This document shows positions 27,642 through 37,979 of a stretch of DNA of 64,000 bases, one piece after another. Where the stretch lies: assembly GCA_024635625.1 (NCBI GenBank), contig JAGXIQ010000035.1, positions 1 to 64,000 on the forward strand, given 5' to 3'. A program made the translations under genes and the position numbers. The stretch is from Loktanella sp. (lineage in GTDB: Bacteria; Pseudomonadota; Alphaproteobacteria; Rhodobacterales; Rhodobacteraceae). A model generated the notes under the pieces. It saw nothing but the letters and a program-made list of their open reading frames with translations. It was not told where the DNA came from and did no database searches. Positions within the stretch are counted from its first letter, which is position 1; every line of letters begins with the position of its first letter.

Positions 27642-29198
27642 TCACAGGCTTTCCAGATAGGCGATCAGGGCGTCGCGGTCGTCTTTGGGTAGGTCCACAA
27701 TTGTGTTACGTGCTGCCTTGGCCTCGCCTCCGTGCCATAAGATTGCCTCCATCAGGGTCTGGGCGCGTCCGTCGTGCAGGAATGTGGCGTGGCCAATGAC
27801 CTGTTCCGTTAGACCGATACCCCAAAGTGGGGCGGTGCGCCATTCGGTGCCCGTAGCGCGGCCTTCGGGGCGGTGATCGGCCAGCCCTTCGCCCATGTCA
27901 TGCAACAACATATCGGTATAGGGCCAGATCAACTGAAAGCTTTGTGCGCTATCATCTGCATCGCGGCCTGTTACGAATTTTGGCGTGTGGCAGGATGTGC
28001 AGCCAGCATCATAGAAAACTTCCTTGCCCCGCAGAACCTGCGGCGCCGCCAAATCTCGACGCTCTGGTACGCCCAGATTGCGGGCGTAGAAAGTGACAAG
28101 GTCAAGGCTATCTGCACTTACTTCGACGCCCGTTTCGGGATCTGCACCAGAAGGTGCAGCGCGGCAGGCGGCCTGGGCTATTGTGCAGTCACCAGCCGAG
28201 TCGGTGTCTAGGGGGCTGGATAGCCCCATATCACTGGCGAAGGCCGCAGCAGATTGTTCACGCACGCTGGGCATGCCAGCTTTGTGGCCAAAACGGCCCA
28301 GCATTGGCACACCGAATTCGGCAGAAATAACCATGTTCGCCCTGCCGGAAATGCCATCGCCGTCGGCATCATCAGGGTCCGCATTGGCCAGAATATCTGC
28401 GACAGGGATCGATTCCAGTAAACCCAGACCAATCATCTGTTGCGCAACACGCGGCGAGGTCATCAGATCAGAAGACACCGGACCGTAGGCCGGATTAGTA
28501 ATGCTGTAATATGGATCACGCAGGTTCACGACCTCTCCGCCCGACAGCGTCACGGGGCGGTCTGTGTATTCTGTTTGTATCCGCGCCTCGGCAGGGATGC
28601 CGGGTAGGCTGAAAGATTGGAGTTGGCCACCGTAAACCGGGTCCGGTGTAGTGGCGATCCAGTCGGCGATCTCGGCCATTTCGGATGACACGTCTGTTGG
28701 CACAGACAAACGCAAGAACAATGAAACCGGCGCTTCCTTTGCATCCATCGGGGGTCTGCCACGTCCGTCTTTGACGTGACAGGCCTGACAGGCGCCGGCG
28801 TTCAACAGCGGTCCCAGACCATCAGAGGCGGCGGTGGATGCGGGGGCCGAAACCCAGTTGCGGGTGAATAGTCCGTTGCCAAGGTTGAAGGTCATACGCC
28901 CTTCCAGCCTGATATTGGCCGAAGGGTCAGAGAAGGCGTCGGCGGTCGATCTGGCCCGTACGGTAGCAGCACCAGCGGGTTTCTCCTCGAACCGTTCGGG
29001 GGCAGAAAAGTCAGTAGTGGAGGCCGTTGCTTTTGCAATCCGTGCGGCCTCTTCTGCTGTGCGCGGCAGCATCGGCACCTGCAGGTCAGATAGCGGTGCG
29101 GCCGCAGTCCCGGTTGGGATCGCGGCCATAAGCGCAAAAAGGGGAAGAGCCACTGGGCCGGCACGATGGCCGACCCATTTGCGAAAAAGCGATGTCAT
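27642..29198 (-). CDS. Di-haem oxidoreductase (thiol oxidoreductase-like, c-type)
   Basis: CQACHVKDGRGRPP and CTSCHTPKF haem motifs; imelysin neighbourhood. Confidence 0.88.
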   Translation of the reverse strand: MTSLFRKWVGHRAGPVALPLFALMAAIPTGTAAAPLSDLQVPMLPRTAEEAARIAKATASTTDFSAPERFEEKPAGAATVRARSTADAFSDPSANIRLEGRMTFNLGNGLFTRNWVSAPASTAASDGLGPLLNAGACQACHVKDGRGRPPMDAKEAPVSLFLRLSVPTDVSSEMAEIADWIATTPDPVYGGQLQSFSLPGIPAEARIQTEYTDRPVTLSGGEVVNLRDPYYSITNPAYGPVSSDLMTSPRVAQQMIGLGLLESIPVADILANADPDDADGDGISGRANMVISAEFGVPMLGRFGHKAGMPSVREQSAAAFASDMGLSSPLDTDSAGDCTIAQAACRAAPSGADPETGVEVSADSLDLVTFYARNLGVPERRDLAAPQVLRGKEVFYDAGCTSCHTPKFVTGRDADDSAQSFQLIWPYTDMLLHDMGEGLADHRPEGRATGTEWRTAPLWGIGLTEQVIGHATFLHDGRAQTLMEAILWHGGEAKAARNTIVDLPKDDRDALIAYLESL

Positions 29199-30454
29199 TG
29201 AAACACGTCACCGCCAGCTTCGAGTGTCTCGTCGCCTTCGACGACCACGCCCGCGACGTTCAGCGCCCGAGAGACACGCTCGATCGAGCGCGACTGTTCC
29301 ACCAATCCGTCGATCAGCGGGTTAATCAAGGCTTCGCCTTCGGTATTTCCGACCTGCAACATCATATCGTAGTTCATGCCGTCTGCCTGTGCCGCTCGCA
29401 AGCCATCTGCAGTCGCGAGCGTTGTTGCCATTTGCTCGGTCAAGGTTTCTGCCAATTTTGCATTCGCCGTTGCCACGACATCACGCAGCGCGGGCCCTGA
29501 AACAACAGAACCGTCCGTCCGCGTGTAGCTGCCAAGGTAGACGTTCTGCATCCCAAGCACGTCGTGGTAGTGGCTGCTGGGGGTGTTGTCTGAAAAGCAG
29601 TCATGCTCTTCTTCGGGATCGTGCAGGATCAAGCCCAGTTTGACGCGCTGACCAGCCATTTCGCCATAAGACAGGTTGCCGATACCGGTTAGCATCGCCG
29701 CGATTCCAGCCTGTGGATCGGCGGTCAGTGCCGTGCGTGCCGCGCCGTCAGTGTCCCATTGATCGACCATAAAACGAAGGTCGTCGACGAGTAGATCGGT
29801 CGCGACGTTTAGATAGGTCGCACGGCGATCGCAGTTATCGTTCGTGCAATCGTCGCCTTTTGCAAAGTCAGTATAAGGACGTTGGCCAGCGATGGGCGCG
29901 TCGCTAATCAAATCTTGCCCCCACAACAGGAATTCGATGGCGTGGTAGCCGGTGGCGACGTTGGCTTCGCTGCCGTCGGCTTCTTGCAGGATATCGGACA
30001 GCAGCGCAGGCGTAATGTCGGTGGCATCGACGTCCTGCCCGGAAAGGGTGAACCGAGGCGTCGCAATAACGTTCAACTGGGCGAATTCATTTTCACCAGT
30101 GCCAAAATAACCTGGTGCGACGACGTCAATCAGGCCTTCGTCCAGCGGCCACGCGTTCACTTTACCCTCCCAATCGTCGACGATTGGGTTTCCGAAACGG
30201 AAAACCTCTGTCTGCATGTAGGGATCGCGAGCCTTGAGCCACGCGGTACGAGCCGCGTTTAGCGTCTCTTCGGACGGGGCATCGGTTAGGGTCGCAATCG
30301 CATCCTTCAGGGACAGTGCGGTGGACAGGCTGTCCTCATATGTCGTCTCGGCGATATCAGCGTAGTTTGACACGACATCGGCCATCCGGTCATCGGCCAC
30401 GGCAGACGTCGCCACCCCCGCGACTGTCATCAAAGTGATACTTGCGAGTTTCAT
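29195..30454 (-). CDS. Imelysin family iron-regulated protein (IrpA-like)
   Basis: Signal peptide; GYHAIEFLLWGQDL and HDCFSDNTPSSHYHDVLGMQNVY. Confidence 0.88.
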   Translation of the reverse strand: MKLASITLMTVAGVATSAVADDRMADVVSNYADIAETTYEDSLSTALSLKDAIATLTDAPSEETLNAARTAWLKARDPYMQTEVFRFGNPIVDDWEGKVNAWPLDEGLIDVVAPGYFGTGENEFAQLNVIATPRFTLSGQDVDATDITPALLSDILQEADGSEANVATGYHAIEFLLWGQDLISDAPIAGQRPYTDFAKGDDCTNDNCDRRATYLNVATDLLVDDLRFMVDQWDTDGAARTALTADPQAGIAAMLTGIGNLSYGEMAGQRVKLGLILHDPEEEHDCFSDNTPSSHYHDVLGMQNVYLGSYTRTDGSVVSGPALRDVVATANAKLAETLTEQMATTLATADGLRAAQADGMNYDMMLQVGNTEGEALINPLIDGLVEQSRSIERVSRALNVAGVVVEGDETLEAGGDVFQ

Positions 30455-30497
30455 ACCGGGGGTGTCCTTGGAATCGAAATTTGTGATGCGCTTAAGT

Positions 30498-30512
30498 AGA
30501 CAAAATTAGTCA
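30498..30512 (-). promoter_or_regulatory. Candidate Iron-Rhodo-box-like site upstream of the imelysin operon
   Basis: AGACAAAATTAGTCA (TGA-N9-TCA with one mismatch), 44 nt upstream of the irpA-like start. Confidence 0.3.
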
Positions 30513-30687
30513 GGTAAATAAACCCGACAAATTTACTTTTTGACGCGGTTCCAAGCTAATGCCGATGGTTTCAATACTGGGCAAAGTAGGTCAGGTGCCC
30601 CCCTGCGAACAAGGTTAGACACCAATTTTGCTATTTAGGTCCGGTGTGAGTGTAGGGACTGGTGGGGTAGTGCCACCCGCCAAAAAA

Positions 30688-31563
30688 TCAGATTTTCAAA
30701 AGCCTGCGCGCGTTATCCTTCAGGATTTTCGGGATCACGTGCGGTTTCATATCCAGCTTTTCGAAGTCCGCCAGCCAACGGTCCGGCGTGATCGCGGGCC
30801 AGTCAGACCCGAACAGCATCTTGTCCTGCAAAATAGAGTTGCAGTACTGCACAAGGATCGGCGGGAAGTATTTGGGCGACCACCCAGATAGGTCGATATA
30901 AACGTTAGGTTTATGTTGGGCGACGGCCAAGGCTTCTTCCTGCCAAGGAAAGCTGGGATGTGCGGCGATAATCGGCATGTCGGGGAAGTCGACGGCCAGA
31001 TCATCAAGGTGCATCGGGTTAGAGTACTTCAACCGCATTCCCATGCCGCCTCGCATACCCGACCCCACGCCCGTCTGTCCGGTGTGAAACAATGTAATAG
31101 CCCCTTCGTCGGCAATCGCCTCAATCAGGGGATAGGCGCTGCGGTCGTTGGGGTAGAAGCCCTGCATCGTTGGGTGAAACTTGAACCCCTTTACGCCGAA
31201 ATCGCGGACCAGACGCCTTGCCTCGCGCGCCCCGGCGCGACCCTTGGCTGGATCAATAGAGGCGAAAGGGATCATGATGTCGTCGTTTTCGGCCGCGATG
31301 CGGGCGACTTCTTCGTTGGAATAACGGCGAAAACCGGTTTCACGTTCGGCATCGACCGGGAAGATAACGCAGGCGATCTGGCGCTCGCGGTAATAGTCGG
31401 CGGTTTGCTGGACGGAAGGCAGCATACCTTCGACCCCGGCGGGATTCTTAAAGTACTTCGCCATACCCGCCTGAAATTCATCGTAACCGTCGTCGCGCGT
31501 GCCGCAGCATGGCTCTTCTGCGTGGACGTGAAAGTCGATGGCTTTGATGTTGTCTAGGTTCAT
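30688..31563 (-). CDS. Amidohydrolase-2 family protein, possible CouO-like beta-ketoacyl-CoA hydrolase
   Basis: IDFHVHAEEP, KGFKFHPTMQGFYPND, AAHPSFPWQEEAL, LFGSDWPAITPDRW; context of feruloyl/coumaroyl-CoA synthetase and MarR. Confidence 0.75.
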   Translation of the reverse strand: MNLDNIKAIDFHVHAEEPCCGTRDDGYDEFQAGMAKYFKNPAGVEGMLPSVQQTADYYRERQIACVIFPVDAERETGFRRYSNEEVARIAAENDDIMIPFASIDPAKGRAGAREARRLVRDFGVKGFKFHPTMQGFYPNDRSAYPLIEAIADEGAITLFHTGQTGVGSGMRGGMGMRLKYSNPMHLDDLAVDFPDMPIIAAHPSFPWQEEALAVAQHKPNVYIDLSGWSPKYFPPILVQYCNSILQDKMLFGSDWPAITPDRWLADFEKLDMKPHVIPKILKDNARRLLKI

Positions 31564-32048
31564 GTCGTCTCCTTCGGCGTAAAGCCGCAGTATTTCATCA
31601 GCAACTTGGCCAATTGCCGCGATTCATCCGGTGTCAGGTCACTGTCATGATAGTCGTTGACCCCAAAAAAGTGCGCCTGCTGGTCCAGCACGAAAGCCTG
31701 ACCTTTTTCCGTCAGTTGTAGATGCACCGACCTGCGGTCCGCGTCGGGAACGTGACGGGCGACCATGCTGGACTCTTCCAGCCGCCGGATCGTTTTTGTC
31801 ATATGCGCGGGCTTAATGTTCAGTGTCTGCGCCAATCGCCCCTGCCGGATACCTGGGTTCAGGTGGATGACCCAAAGGATCGAAAATTCGCCGGGTCGCA
31901 GATTGGTTTCGCCGAAGCGTTTGTAAAATTTGTCGAACCCGCGCAGCTGGGCAATCCGCATCAGGAAGCCGAGAGAATGAGCGAGCGCGCCAACGTTCAC
32001 ATGCTTGTCGTCTGCCAGCAGGGGTGCCTCTGCCTGATCAGTCATCAC
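31560..32048 (-). CDS. MarR family transcriptional regulator (CouR-like by context)
   Basis: LAQTLNIKPAHMTKTIRRLEESSMVARHVPDADRRSVHLQLTEKG. Confidence 0.88.
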   Translation of the reverse strand: MMTDQAEAPLLADDKHVNVGALAHSLGFLMRIAQLRGFDKFYKRFGETNLRPGEFSILWVIHLNPGIRQGRLAQTLNIKPAHMTKTIRRLEESSMVARHVPDADRRSVHLQLTEKGQAFVLDQQAHFFGVNDYHDSDLTPDESRQLAKLLMKYCGFTPKETT

Positions 32049-32869
32049 GTCTGCCCCGGTGCCTTAACCTTGCCTTTTCCACGCTGAAGGAAATCGTTAA
32101 GGCGGGCCTCTGCCTCTGGTGTCGTGGCGGCAAATGACGAAACAAAACTTTCAACGAAAAGCCCGTCGTCAGCGGCCATTTGGTTAATGCGCGGCAGGGC
32201 ATTGATCACGGCATAATTCGAAAAGCTAGAGTTCGTCGCTGCCTGTTCTGCAAGCTCTATTGCGGTCTCTAATGCTTCACCTTTGGGGACGACGTATTGC
32301 ACCATGTTCCAACGTTCGCCCAATGTGGCATCAACGGATCGGCCAGTCAGCATCATGTCGGCCATCCGTGCAACACCCGTCAGCCGCGCGATCCGGACTG
32401 ATCCCCCACCGCCGACAAAGATGCCGCGCTGGCCTTCCGGCAGGGCAAAAAATGTGCTTTCGTCCGCGATGCGAACCTGCGTCGCCGCCGCAAGTTCAAG
32501 GCCACCACCCACCACCGCGCCGTGCAGGGCGGCGAACCACGGGATCGGGCCAAATTCGATCTGGGAAAAAACCTCGTGCCAACGGCGACTGTTCTGGACG
32601 CCTTCCATCGGCGATTTCTTGACGTGCTCGCCCAGATCCAGCCCAGCGCAAAAATGGGGGCCATGCCCGAATAGCACGGCGGCCCGGGCGGTATCGCGGG
32701 CGCGGCGTACGTTCACCTCAATCTCGTTCACGAAACGGTCGCTAATCGCGTTACGCTTTGCGGGGCGGTTAAGGCCGACGAGGGCCACATCGCCGCGCAT
32801 TTCGAATGTTACAAGCTGTGTGTCGTTATGGTCGCTCACGTCGTTTTGTCCTTCGATAATCAAAAGCAT
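32045..32869 (-). CDS. Enoyl-CoA hydratase/crotonase family protein
   Basis: AVLFGHGPHFCAGLDLGEHV and ALHGAVVGGGLELAAATQVRIADESTFFALPE. Confidence 0.9.
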   Translation of the reverse strand: MLLIIEGQNDVSDHNDTQLVTFEMRGDVALVGLNRPAKRNAISDRFVNEIEVNVRRARDTARAAVLFGHGPHFCAGLDLGEHVKKSPMEGVQNSRRWHEVFSQIEFGPIPWFAALHGAVVGGGLELAAATQVRIADESTFFALPEGQRGIFVGGGGSVRIARLTGVARMADMMLTGRSVDATLGERWNMVQYVVPKGEALETAIELAEQAATNSSFSNYAVINALPRINQMAADDGLFVESFVSSFAATTPEAEARLNDFLQRGKGKVKAPGQT

Positions 32870-32939
32870 CCTATGGTCAAAAATTTTCCTTGGAAACTAT
32901 TTTCTTGTAACTAATACTGCCCAAAGCGGAGGAGTAACG

Positions 32940-34802
32940 ATGACCGAGATGAACGACATCCCTATGCGCGATGTGGCCTTATGGCAGCCAGAGGTGGCGA
33001 TGGAAGAACGCGCCGATGGCACAGTTCTGATCTGGCGCAAGGATCCGCTGGGCGCCTATCCTGATCGACTGTCAGACCGGATTCTTAACTGGGGCAAGAT
33101 ACGCCCCGATCACACATGGATGGCCGAACGGAACGTCGACGGTGATTGGGTTAAGATCGATTACGCGACTTTGGCCGATCTTATGCCGCGCGTCGGGACG
33201 GCTTTGTTGGATCACGGTCTGACCGTGGATCGGCCGTTGCTGATCCTGTCGGGGAATTCGACGGGCCACGCCATCGCAGCCTTGTCTGCGCAATATGTTG
33301 GTGTCCCTTCTGCGGCCGTGGCCCCGGTCTATGCATTGGTCAGTGCCGATTTTGCAAAGTTGCGCAGCATCGCAGCACAGATCACCCCCGGTGCGATATT
33401 CGTAGAAAATGCCACCCTTTACGCCAAAGCGATTACGTCGGTCTTTGACCCAGATATTCCCGTCTTTGCGGTCACAGGGACGCTGCCCGACCGTGCCGTT
33501 TTGCCATGGGCGCACGTCATGGCGACCCCGCCCGCGCAAAAGGCAAATGACGCAATGTTGGCAACTGGTCCGGATACCGTGGCGAAGTTCATGTTTACGT
33601 CTGGTACGACGGGGTCGCCAAAGGCGGTCATTCAGACCCAGCGAATGCTGTGTGCGAACCAACAGATGGTGTTGAATTGCTACGCCTACATGCGGGATGA
33701 ACCGCCAGTCGTCGTCGATTGGGCGCCGTGGAACCATGTCGCGTCTGGCAGCAAAGTATTCAACATGGTGCTTTACAATGGCGGAACCTACTACATCGAC
33801 GCTGGCAAGCCGACGCCTGATGGCATGAAGGACACGATACGTAACCTGCACGATATCTCTCCGACGTGGTATTTTAATGTGCCTGCGGGATACGAACGAC
33901 TGGTCACAGAGATGGAACGCGATACCGCTCTGCGTGACGCGTTCTTTCGCCGCGTCAAAATGGTCTTCTATGCGGGCGCAGGACTGGCTGCGCATACATG
34001 GCAAAGGCTTGCGGCGTTGTCCGTGGCTGCCACGGGACAAAGGGTGCTGCTGGCGACGGGGCTAGGTGCGACTGAAACCGCGCCTTTCGCGCTGTTCTGC
34101 ACCGAACCGCAGGACGCTCCCGGCAATTGCGGTATTCCCGCACAAGGGATCACGATGAAGCTGGTGCCAAATGGGACAAAGATGGAACTTCGACTGAAAG
34201 GCCCCAATGTGACACCCGGCTATTGGCGCGATCCCCAACGCACTGCAGAGGCTTTTGACGAAGAAGGCTTTTACCGCATGGGCGATGCGATGCGCTTTGC
34301 TTCGCCCGGTGATGCGGCACGAGGTTTCATCTTTGACGGCCGCACGGCCGAGAATTTTAAGCTGCGCACGGGCACATGGGTCGCAGTCGGGGCGTTGCGC
34401 GCGGCATTGGTTGACACGCTGGGCGGATTGATGCGCGACGCGGTTATTACGGGCGAAGATCGCGCCGAACTGGGCGCGCTATTGATCCCTTACCGTCCGG
34501 CGGTCGAGGCGTTGGTCGCGGGCGGTGCCGACATGGATGATGCCACGTTATTCACGCACCCCGCGCTGCGGAAACGGCTGACGGATGTGCTGAACGCCCA
34601 TGCCGCACAGGCTACGGGATCGGCCAGCCAGTTCATGCGCGCGCTGATTTTGACGACCCCTCTATCTTTTGACGCTGGAAAGGTGACAGACAAGGGATCG
34701 GTCAACCAACGCGCTGTTCTGCACCATCGCGCCGACATGGTGGCGCGTCTGTACAGCGACGATAGCGCGGTGATCAACTTGCGTCCGCCGTCGCGGACCT
34801 GA
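32940..34802 (+). CDS. Feruloyl-CoA/hydroxycinnamoyl-CoA synthetase (AMP-binding)
   Basis: MTEMNDIPMRDVALWQPEVAMEERADGTVLIWRKDPLGAYPDRLSDRI; KFMFTSGTTGSPKAVIQT; start internal to the tracked ORF (32283). Confidence 0.88.
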   Translation: MTEMNDIPMRDVALWQPEVAMEERADGTVLIWRKDPLGAYPDRLSDRILNWGKIRPDHTWMAERNVDGDWVKIDYATLADLMPRVGTALLDHGLTVDRPLLILSGNSTGHAIAALSAQYVGVPSAAVAPVYALVSADFAKLRSIAAQITPGAIFVENATLYAKAITSVFDPDIPVFAVTGTLPDRAVLPWAHVMATPPAQKANDAMLATGPDTVAKFMFTSGTTGSPKAVIQTQRMLCANQQMVLNCYAYMRDEPPVVVDWAPWNHVASGSKVFNMVLYNGGTYYIDAGKPTPDGMKDTIRNLHDISPTWYFNVPAGYERLVTEMERDTALRDAFFRRVKMVFYAGAGLAAHTWQRLAALSVAATGQRVLLATGLGATETAPFALFCTEPQDAPGNCGIPAQGITMKLVPNGTKMELRLKGPNVTPGYWRDPQRTAEAFDEEGFYRMGDAMRFASPGDAARGFIFDGRTAENFKLRTGTWVAVGALRAALVDTLGGLMRDAVITGEDRAELGALLIPYRPAVEALVAGGADMDDATLFTHPALRKRLTDVLNAHAAQATGSASQFMRALILTTPLSFDAGKVTDKGSVNQRAVLHHRADMVARLYSDDSAVINLRPPSRT

Positions 34803-34836
34803 CCATCACGGGGATGATGACACGCATCATAGGTCG

Positions 34837-35751
34837 TCAGTCTAAATCATCGGCGTGTGATTGAAACGTCTGTGCGACCAACGCGCGGACCCATTTCAAC
34901 ATCTCTGAATGTTGCTTTTCGGCGGTCCAAACCAGCTGAAGGGGTAGTGTCACATCGACTGGGCAAGGGATAATCCGCAGCCGCTGTCCTACCTTTCGCG
35001 CCAGCGCCGCTGGCAGCGTAGCGACACGCTGAGAGCCGCGAACCAACTCCTCGATCCCGGCGGGGCTGGGAATGCGGATGCAGGCCCGCAGGTTGTGACC
35101 CATCTTTTCAAGCGCCGTCACATAATTTGACTTCCAGCGGCCACCGTAAGTCACAAGAATATGGTCCAGCGCCAGATAACGTTCCAATGTTAGCGGACCA
35201 CCTGCGTCAGGATGAGCGGGGTCCAGTAGGCAGGCATAATTGTCCGTTGTCAGGGTGCGGGTGTAAAAGACCGCGTCTTCGCGCTGAAACGGACCTATCA
35301 GCAGGTCGGCTTCTCGGTTCAGCAACTTTTCATGACCATTGCCAGAGGCGTCGACGATTTCGATCTGCATGTAAGGGGCGTGCCGCGTTAGCGCCGCCGC
35401 GATGCGCGGTACGATCAGCATGCGTTCGTAATAATTGCAGGCGACCACCAATCGTTCCGTCGTCGTGGCAGGGTCGAACCGACCAGCAGCGCGCAGGTCT
35501 TGAAATTCCCCAAGGAATCTTTCGGCAAATGCAATGACCATGTCGCAGCGATCGGTCGGCAGGGTCTGCCCCGCGACTCGCACGAACAGTGGATCGTCAA
35601 ATGCGTGCCGCAACTTGTCGACACCGTAGCTGACAACCGACTGGCTCACGTCAAGCGCTTCTGCTGCACGGGTGAAAGAGCGTTCGCGTGTGACCGTTAT
35701 CAACAGTTCAAACGCCCACAAATCAAGGTTGAACAAATTATTCTGGCTCAT
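34837..35751 (-). CDS. LysR family transcriptional regulator
   Basis: FELLITVTRERSFTRAAEALDVSQSVVSYGVDKLRHAFDDPLFVR. Confidence 0.93.
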   Translation of the reverse strand: MSQNNLFNLDLWAFELLITVTRERSFTRAAEALDVSQSVVSYGVDKLRHAFDDPLFVRVAGQTLPTDRCDMVIAFAERFLGEFQDLRAAGRFDPATTTERLVVACNYYERMLIVPRIAAALTRHAPYMQIEIVDASGNGHEKLLNREADLLIGPFQREDAVFYTRTLTTDNYACLLDPAHPDAGGPLTLERYLALDHILVTYGGRWKSNYVTALEKMGHNLRACIRIPSPAGIEELVRGSQRVATLPAALARKVGQRLRIIPCPVDVTLPLQLVWTAEKQHSEMLKWVRALVAQTFQSHADDLD

Positions 35752-35854
35752 AGGTTACACTACGATCTGGAAATCAGATGGCAATCATCGGCTGGATGCT
35801 ATTTTAAGATGCAGCCGCGCGCTTTAGCGTGTTCCGATACCTTGGGAGGGGGAA

Positions 35855-37036
35855 ATGAAGATGCCACTGGCACCTGTGAATACGACCGTGGGTATGGATG
35901 AACTTACGCTCGATCCCTACCCGATCTATCGCCAGATGCGGGCTGATACGCCGGTTGTTCGTGTGAAAGGTGTCAAACGGACATTTCTGACTAAAGCGGC
36001 TCATACCCGGATGGTTAAGGACAAGCCGGAGCTTTTCAGCTCTGACGATCCGAACACACCGATGCAGCCTGCCTTTCAGGCGCATACGCTGATGCGCAAG
36101 GACGGCGAAGAACACCGGCGCGAGCGGATGGCCATGCATATGGCCTATAGCCCTAAGGCCATCCAGCAAAACTGGGCCCAACTTTACCGCGACATTACAG
36201 ATGAATATCTATCACGCCTCCCTAGGGGAGAGACGGTGGATCTGTTCAGCACGTTGTGCGGTCCAGTCTCTGCCGCGATCCTGACGCATATCCTTGGTCT
36301 TGACGGCGCGACGGATGCGCAAATGATGCGTTGGTCGCAAGAATTGATCGATGGGGCCGGAAATTTCGCGTGGCGGCCTGATCTGTTCGCAATTACGGAC
36401 CGCGCCAACGCCGAGATGGACGCCCATTTCGACAGTCTAATCGACTATCACAAGACGAACCCAAACGCTTCGGCCCTGTCTTTGATGGTGAATGCTGAAA
36501 ACCCGATTCCCAAAAGTCAAATATTCGCGAATATCAAGATCGCCATTGGCGGTGGTATCAACGAGCCCCGCGACGCTTTGGCGACCATTGTCTACGGCCT
36601 GCTGACAAATCCGGACCAGTTGGAAGAAGTGCAGCGACAAGAGGCTTGGGGTGCCGCGTTTGAGGAAGGGGTGCGCTGGGTCGCCCCCATTCAAGTCTCA
36701 TCTCGGTTGGTGCTGGAGGATACAGAGATCGGGGGGTGCGACATTCCCAAGGGCGACACGGTCATGACAATTCAAGCCTCTGCCAATCGTGACGAGGATC
36801 TGTTCGAAAACGGCGAAGAATTTCTAGTCTTCCGGGGCAAGAATTCACATCAGGCCTTTGGCAGCGGTCCGCACCATTGTGCCGGTGCCCATGTCGCGCG
36901 CCGCACGGTCGGCGAGATCATGTTACCAGCGCTGTTTGATCGCTTTCCCAATATGGCACTTCCGGACCCGGCGGTTGTTCAATGGCGCGGTTTCGGATTT
37001 CGTGGGCCACTTAATTTGCCAGTCACGCTGCAGTGA
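35855..37036 (+). CDS. Cytochrome P450
   Basis: Haem loop HQAFGSGPHHCAGAHVAR; helix I region IAIGGGINEPRDAL. Confidence 0.93.
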   Translation: MKMPLAPVNTTVGMDELTLDPYPIYRQMRADTPVVRVKGVKRTFLTKAAHTRMVKDKPELFSSDDPNTPMQPAFQAHTLMRKDGEEHRRERMAMHMAYSPKAIQQNWAQLYRDITDEYLSRLPRGETVDLFSTLCGPVSAAILTHILGLDGATDAQMMRWSQELIDGAGNFAWRPDLFAITDRANAEMDAHFDSLIDYHKTNPNASALSLMVNAENPIPKSQIFANIKIAIGGGINEPRDALATIVYGLLTNPDQLEEVQRQEAWGAAFEEGVRWVAPIQVSSRLVLEDTEIGGCDIPKGDTVMTIQASANRDEDLFENGEEFLVFRGKNSHQAFGSGPHHCAGAHVARRTVGEIMLPALFDRFPNMALPDPAVVQWRGFGFRGPLNLPVTLQ

Positions 37037-37109
37037 CAGTGTCATATAATAGAAGCAGCGGGCACCAGCTTTGCATTTGTCTGCACCGCCGACAAAAAGG
37101 GGTCCCCGC

Positions 37110-37814
37110 ATGACGACTGACAAAATAATCCTGATCCCTGGCCTAATGTCGGACCGCACTGTCTGGGCACCGATCCTAGACCAATTGGGTCCGGATGCTG
37201 TCGTGGCCGATCTGACGTCGCAAGACGACTTGACCGATATGGCGCGCGATTGTCTTGCCTTGTCCGACGGCCCCTTGCGGGTCGCCGGGCATTCGATGGG
37301 CGCGCGCGTCGCGCTAGAAATGGCGCGTCTGGCCCCGAACAGGATCGCACGGCTGGCGTTGCTGGATACTGGCACCCATCCGCTGGCAGCGGGTGAACGG
37401 GATACGCGGGATAAGATGGTGGCCTTGGGGTATGCGCAGGGCATGCAGGCTTTGTGCGACCGCTGGCTGCCCGGCATGGTTCATCCTGATCGACATAGCG
37501 ATACCAATCTGATGGGCGCATTGAACGCAATGGTCATGCGACAATCGCCGGATAGCCATGCCCGCCAGATTACAGCCCTTATTCATCGCCCCGATGCCGC
37601 CATCTATTTGCTTAGCATCACCTGCCCCGTGCTGGTCATGGTCGGCCGCCATGACACCTTTAGCCCGGTGTCGCAGCACGAGGATATGGTGGCCCTTCTG
37701 CCCGACGCACGCCTTGTCGTAATTGAGGAGGCCGGCCATTTCGCCCCGCTCGAACGACCCAAGGCCACAGCAGACGCGTTTGTCCCCTTTGTGACGGGTG
37801 ACAGCATTTCATAG
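37110..37814 (+). CDS. Alpha/beta hydrolase
   Basis: IILIPGLMSDRTVWAPIL, VAGHSMGARVALEMA nucleophile elbow, EEAGHFAPLERP. Confidence 0.88.
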   Translation: MTTDKIILIPGLMSDRTVWAPILDQLGPDAVVADLTSQDDLTDMARDCLALSDGPLRVAGHSMGARVALEMARLAPNRIARLALLDTGTHPLAAGERDTRDKMVALGYAQGMQALCDRWLPGMVHPDRHSDTNLMGALNAMVMRQSPDSHARQITALIHRPDAAIYLLSITCPVLVMVGRHDTFSPVSQHEDMVALLPDARLVVIEEAGHFAPLERPKATADAFVPFVTGDSIS

Positions 37815-37979
37815 GGCTACCGACGATATCCCGCGCCGCAACACATCAAGTTTCCGATGCCAAAGGTGACGAATTTTCTGTTGCAGGAGTGGACATCTGC
37901 CTGATCGCCTGCTTGTTTCGCGCCGAAAGGTAGCCGGTCGTCGGCGGCCTTTGCGAACAGTGTCACAAGAGGTTTCATC

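Noticed and set aside
30455-30687. Canonical Fur or Irr box in the imelysin promoter
   Set aside because: No convincing match to either consensus; only a one-mismatch Iron-Rhodo-like palindrome was retained at low confidence.
32283-32939. N-terminal extension of the AMP-binding ORF
   Set aside because: Overlaps the opposite-strand crotonase gene; the real start is at 32940 after GGAGGAGTAACG-like RBS.
33072-34040. 322-aa minus-strand ORF
   Set aside because: Antisense to the feruloyl-CoA synthetase; basic, low-quality sequence typical of a shadow frame.
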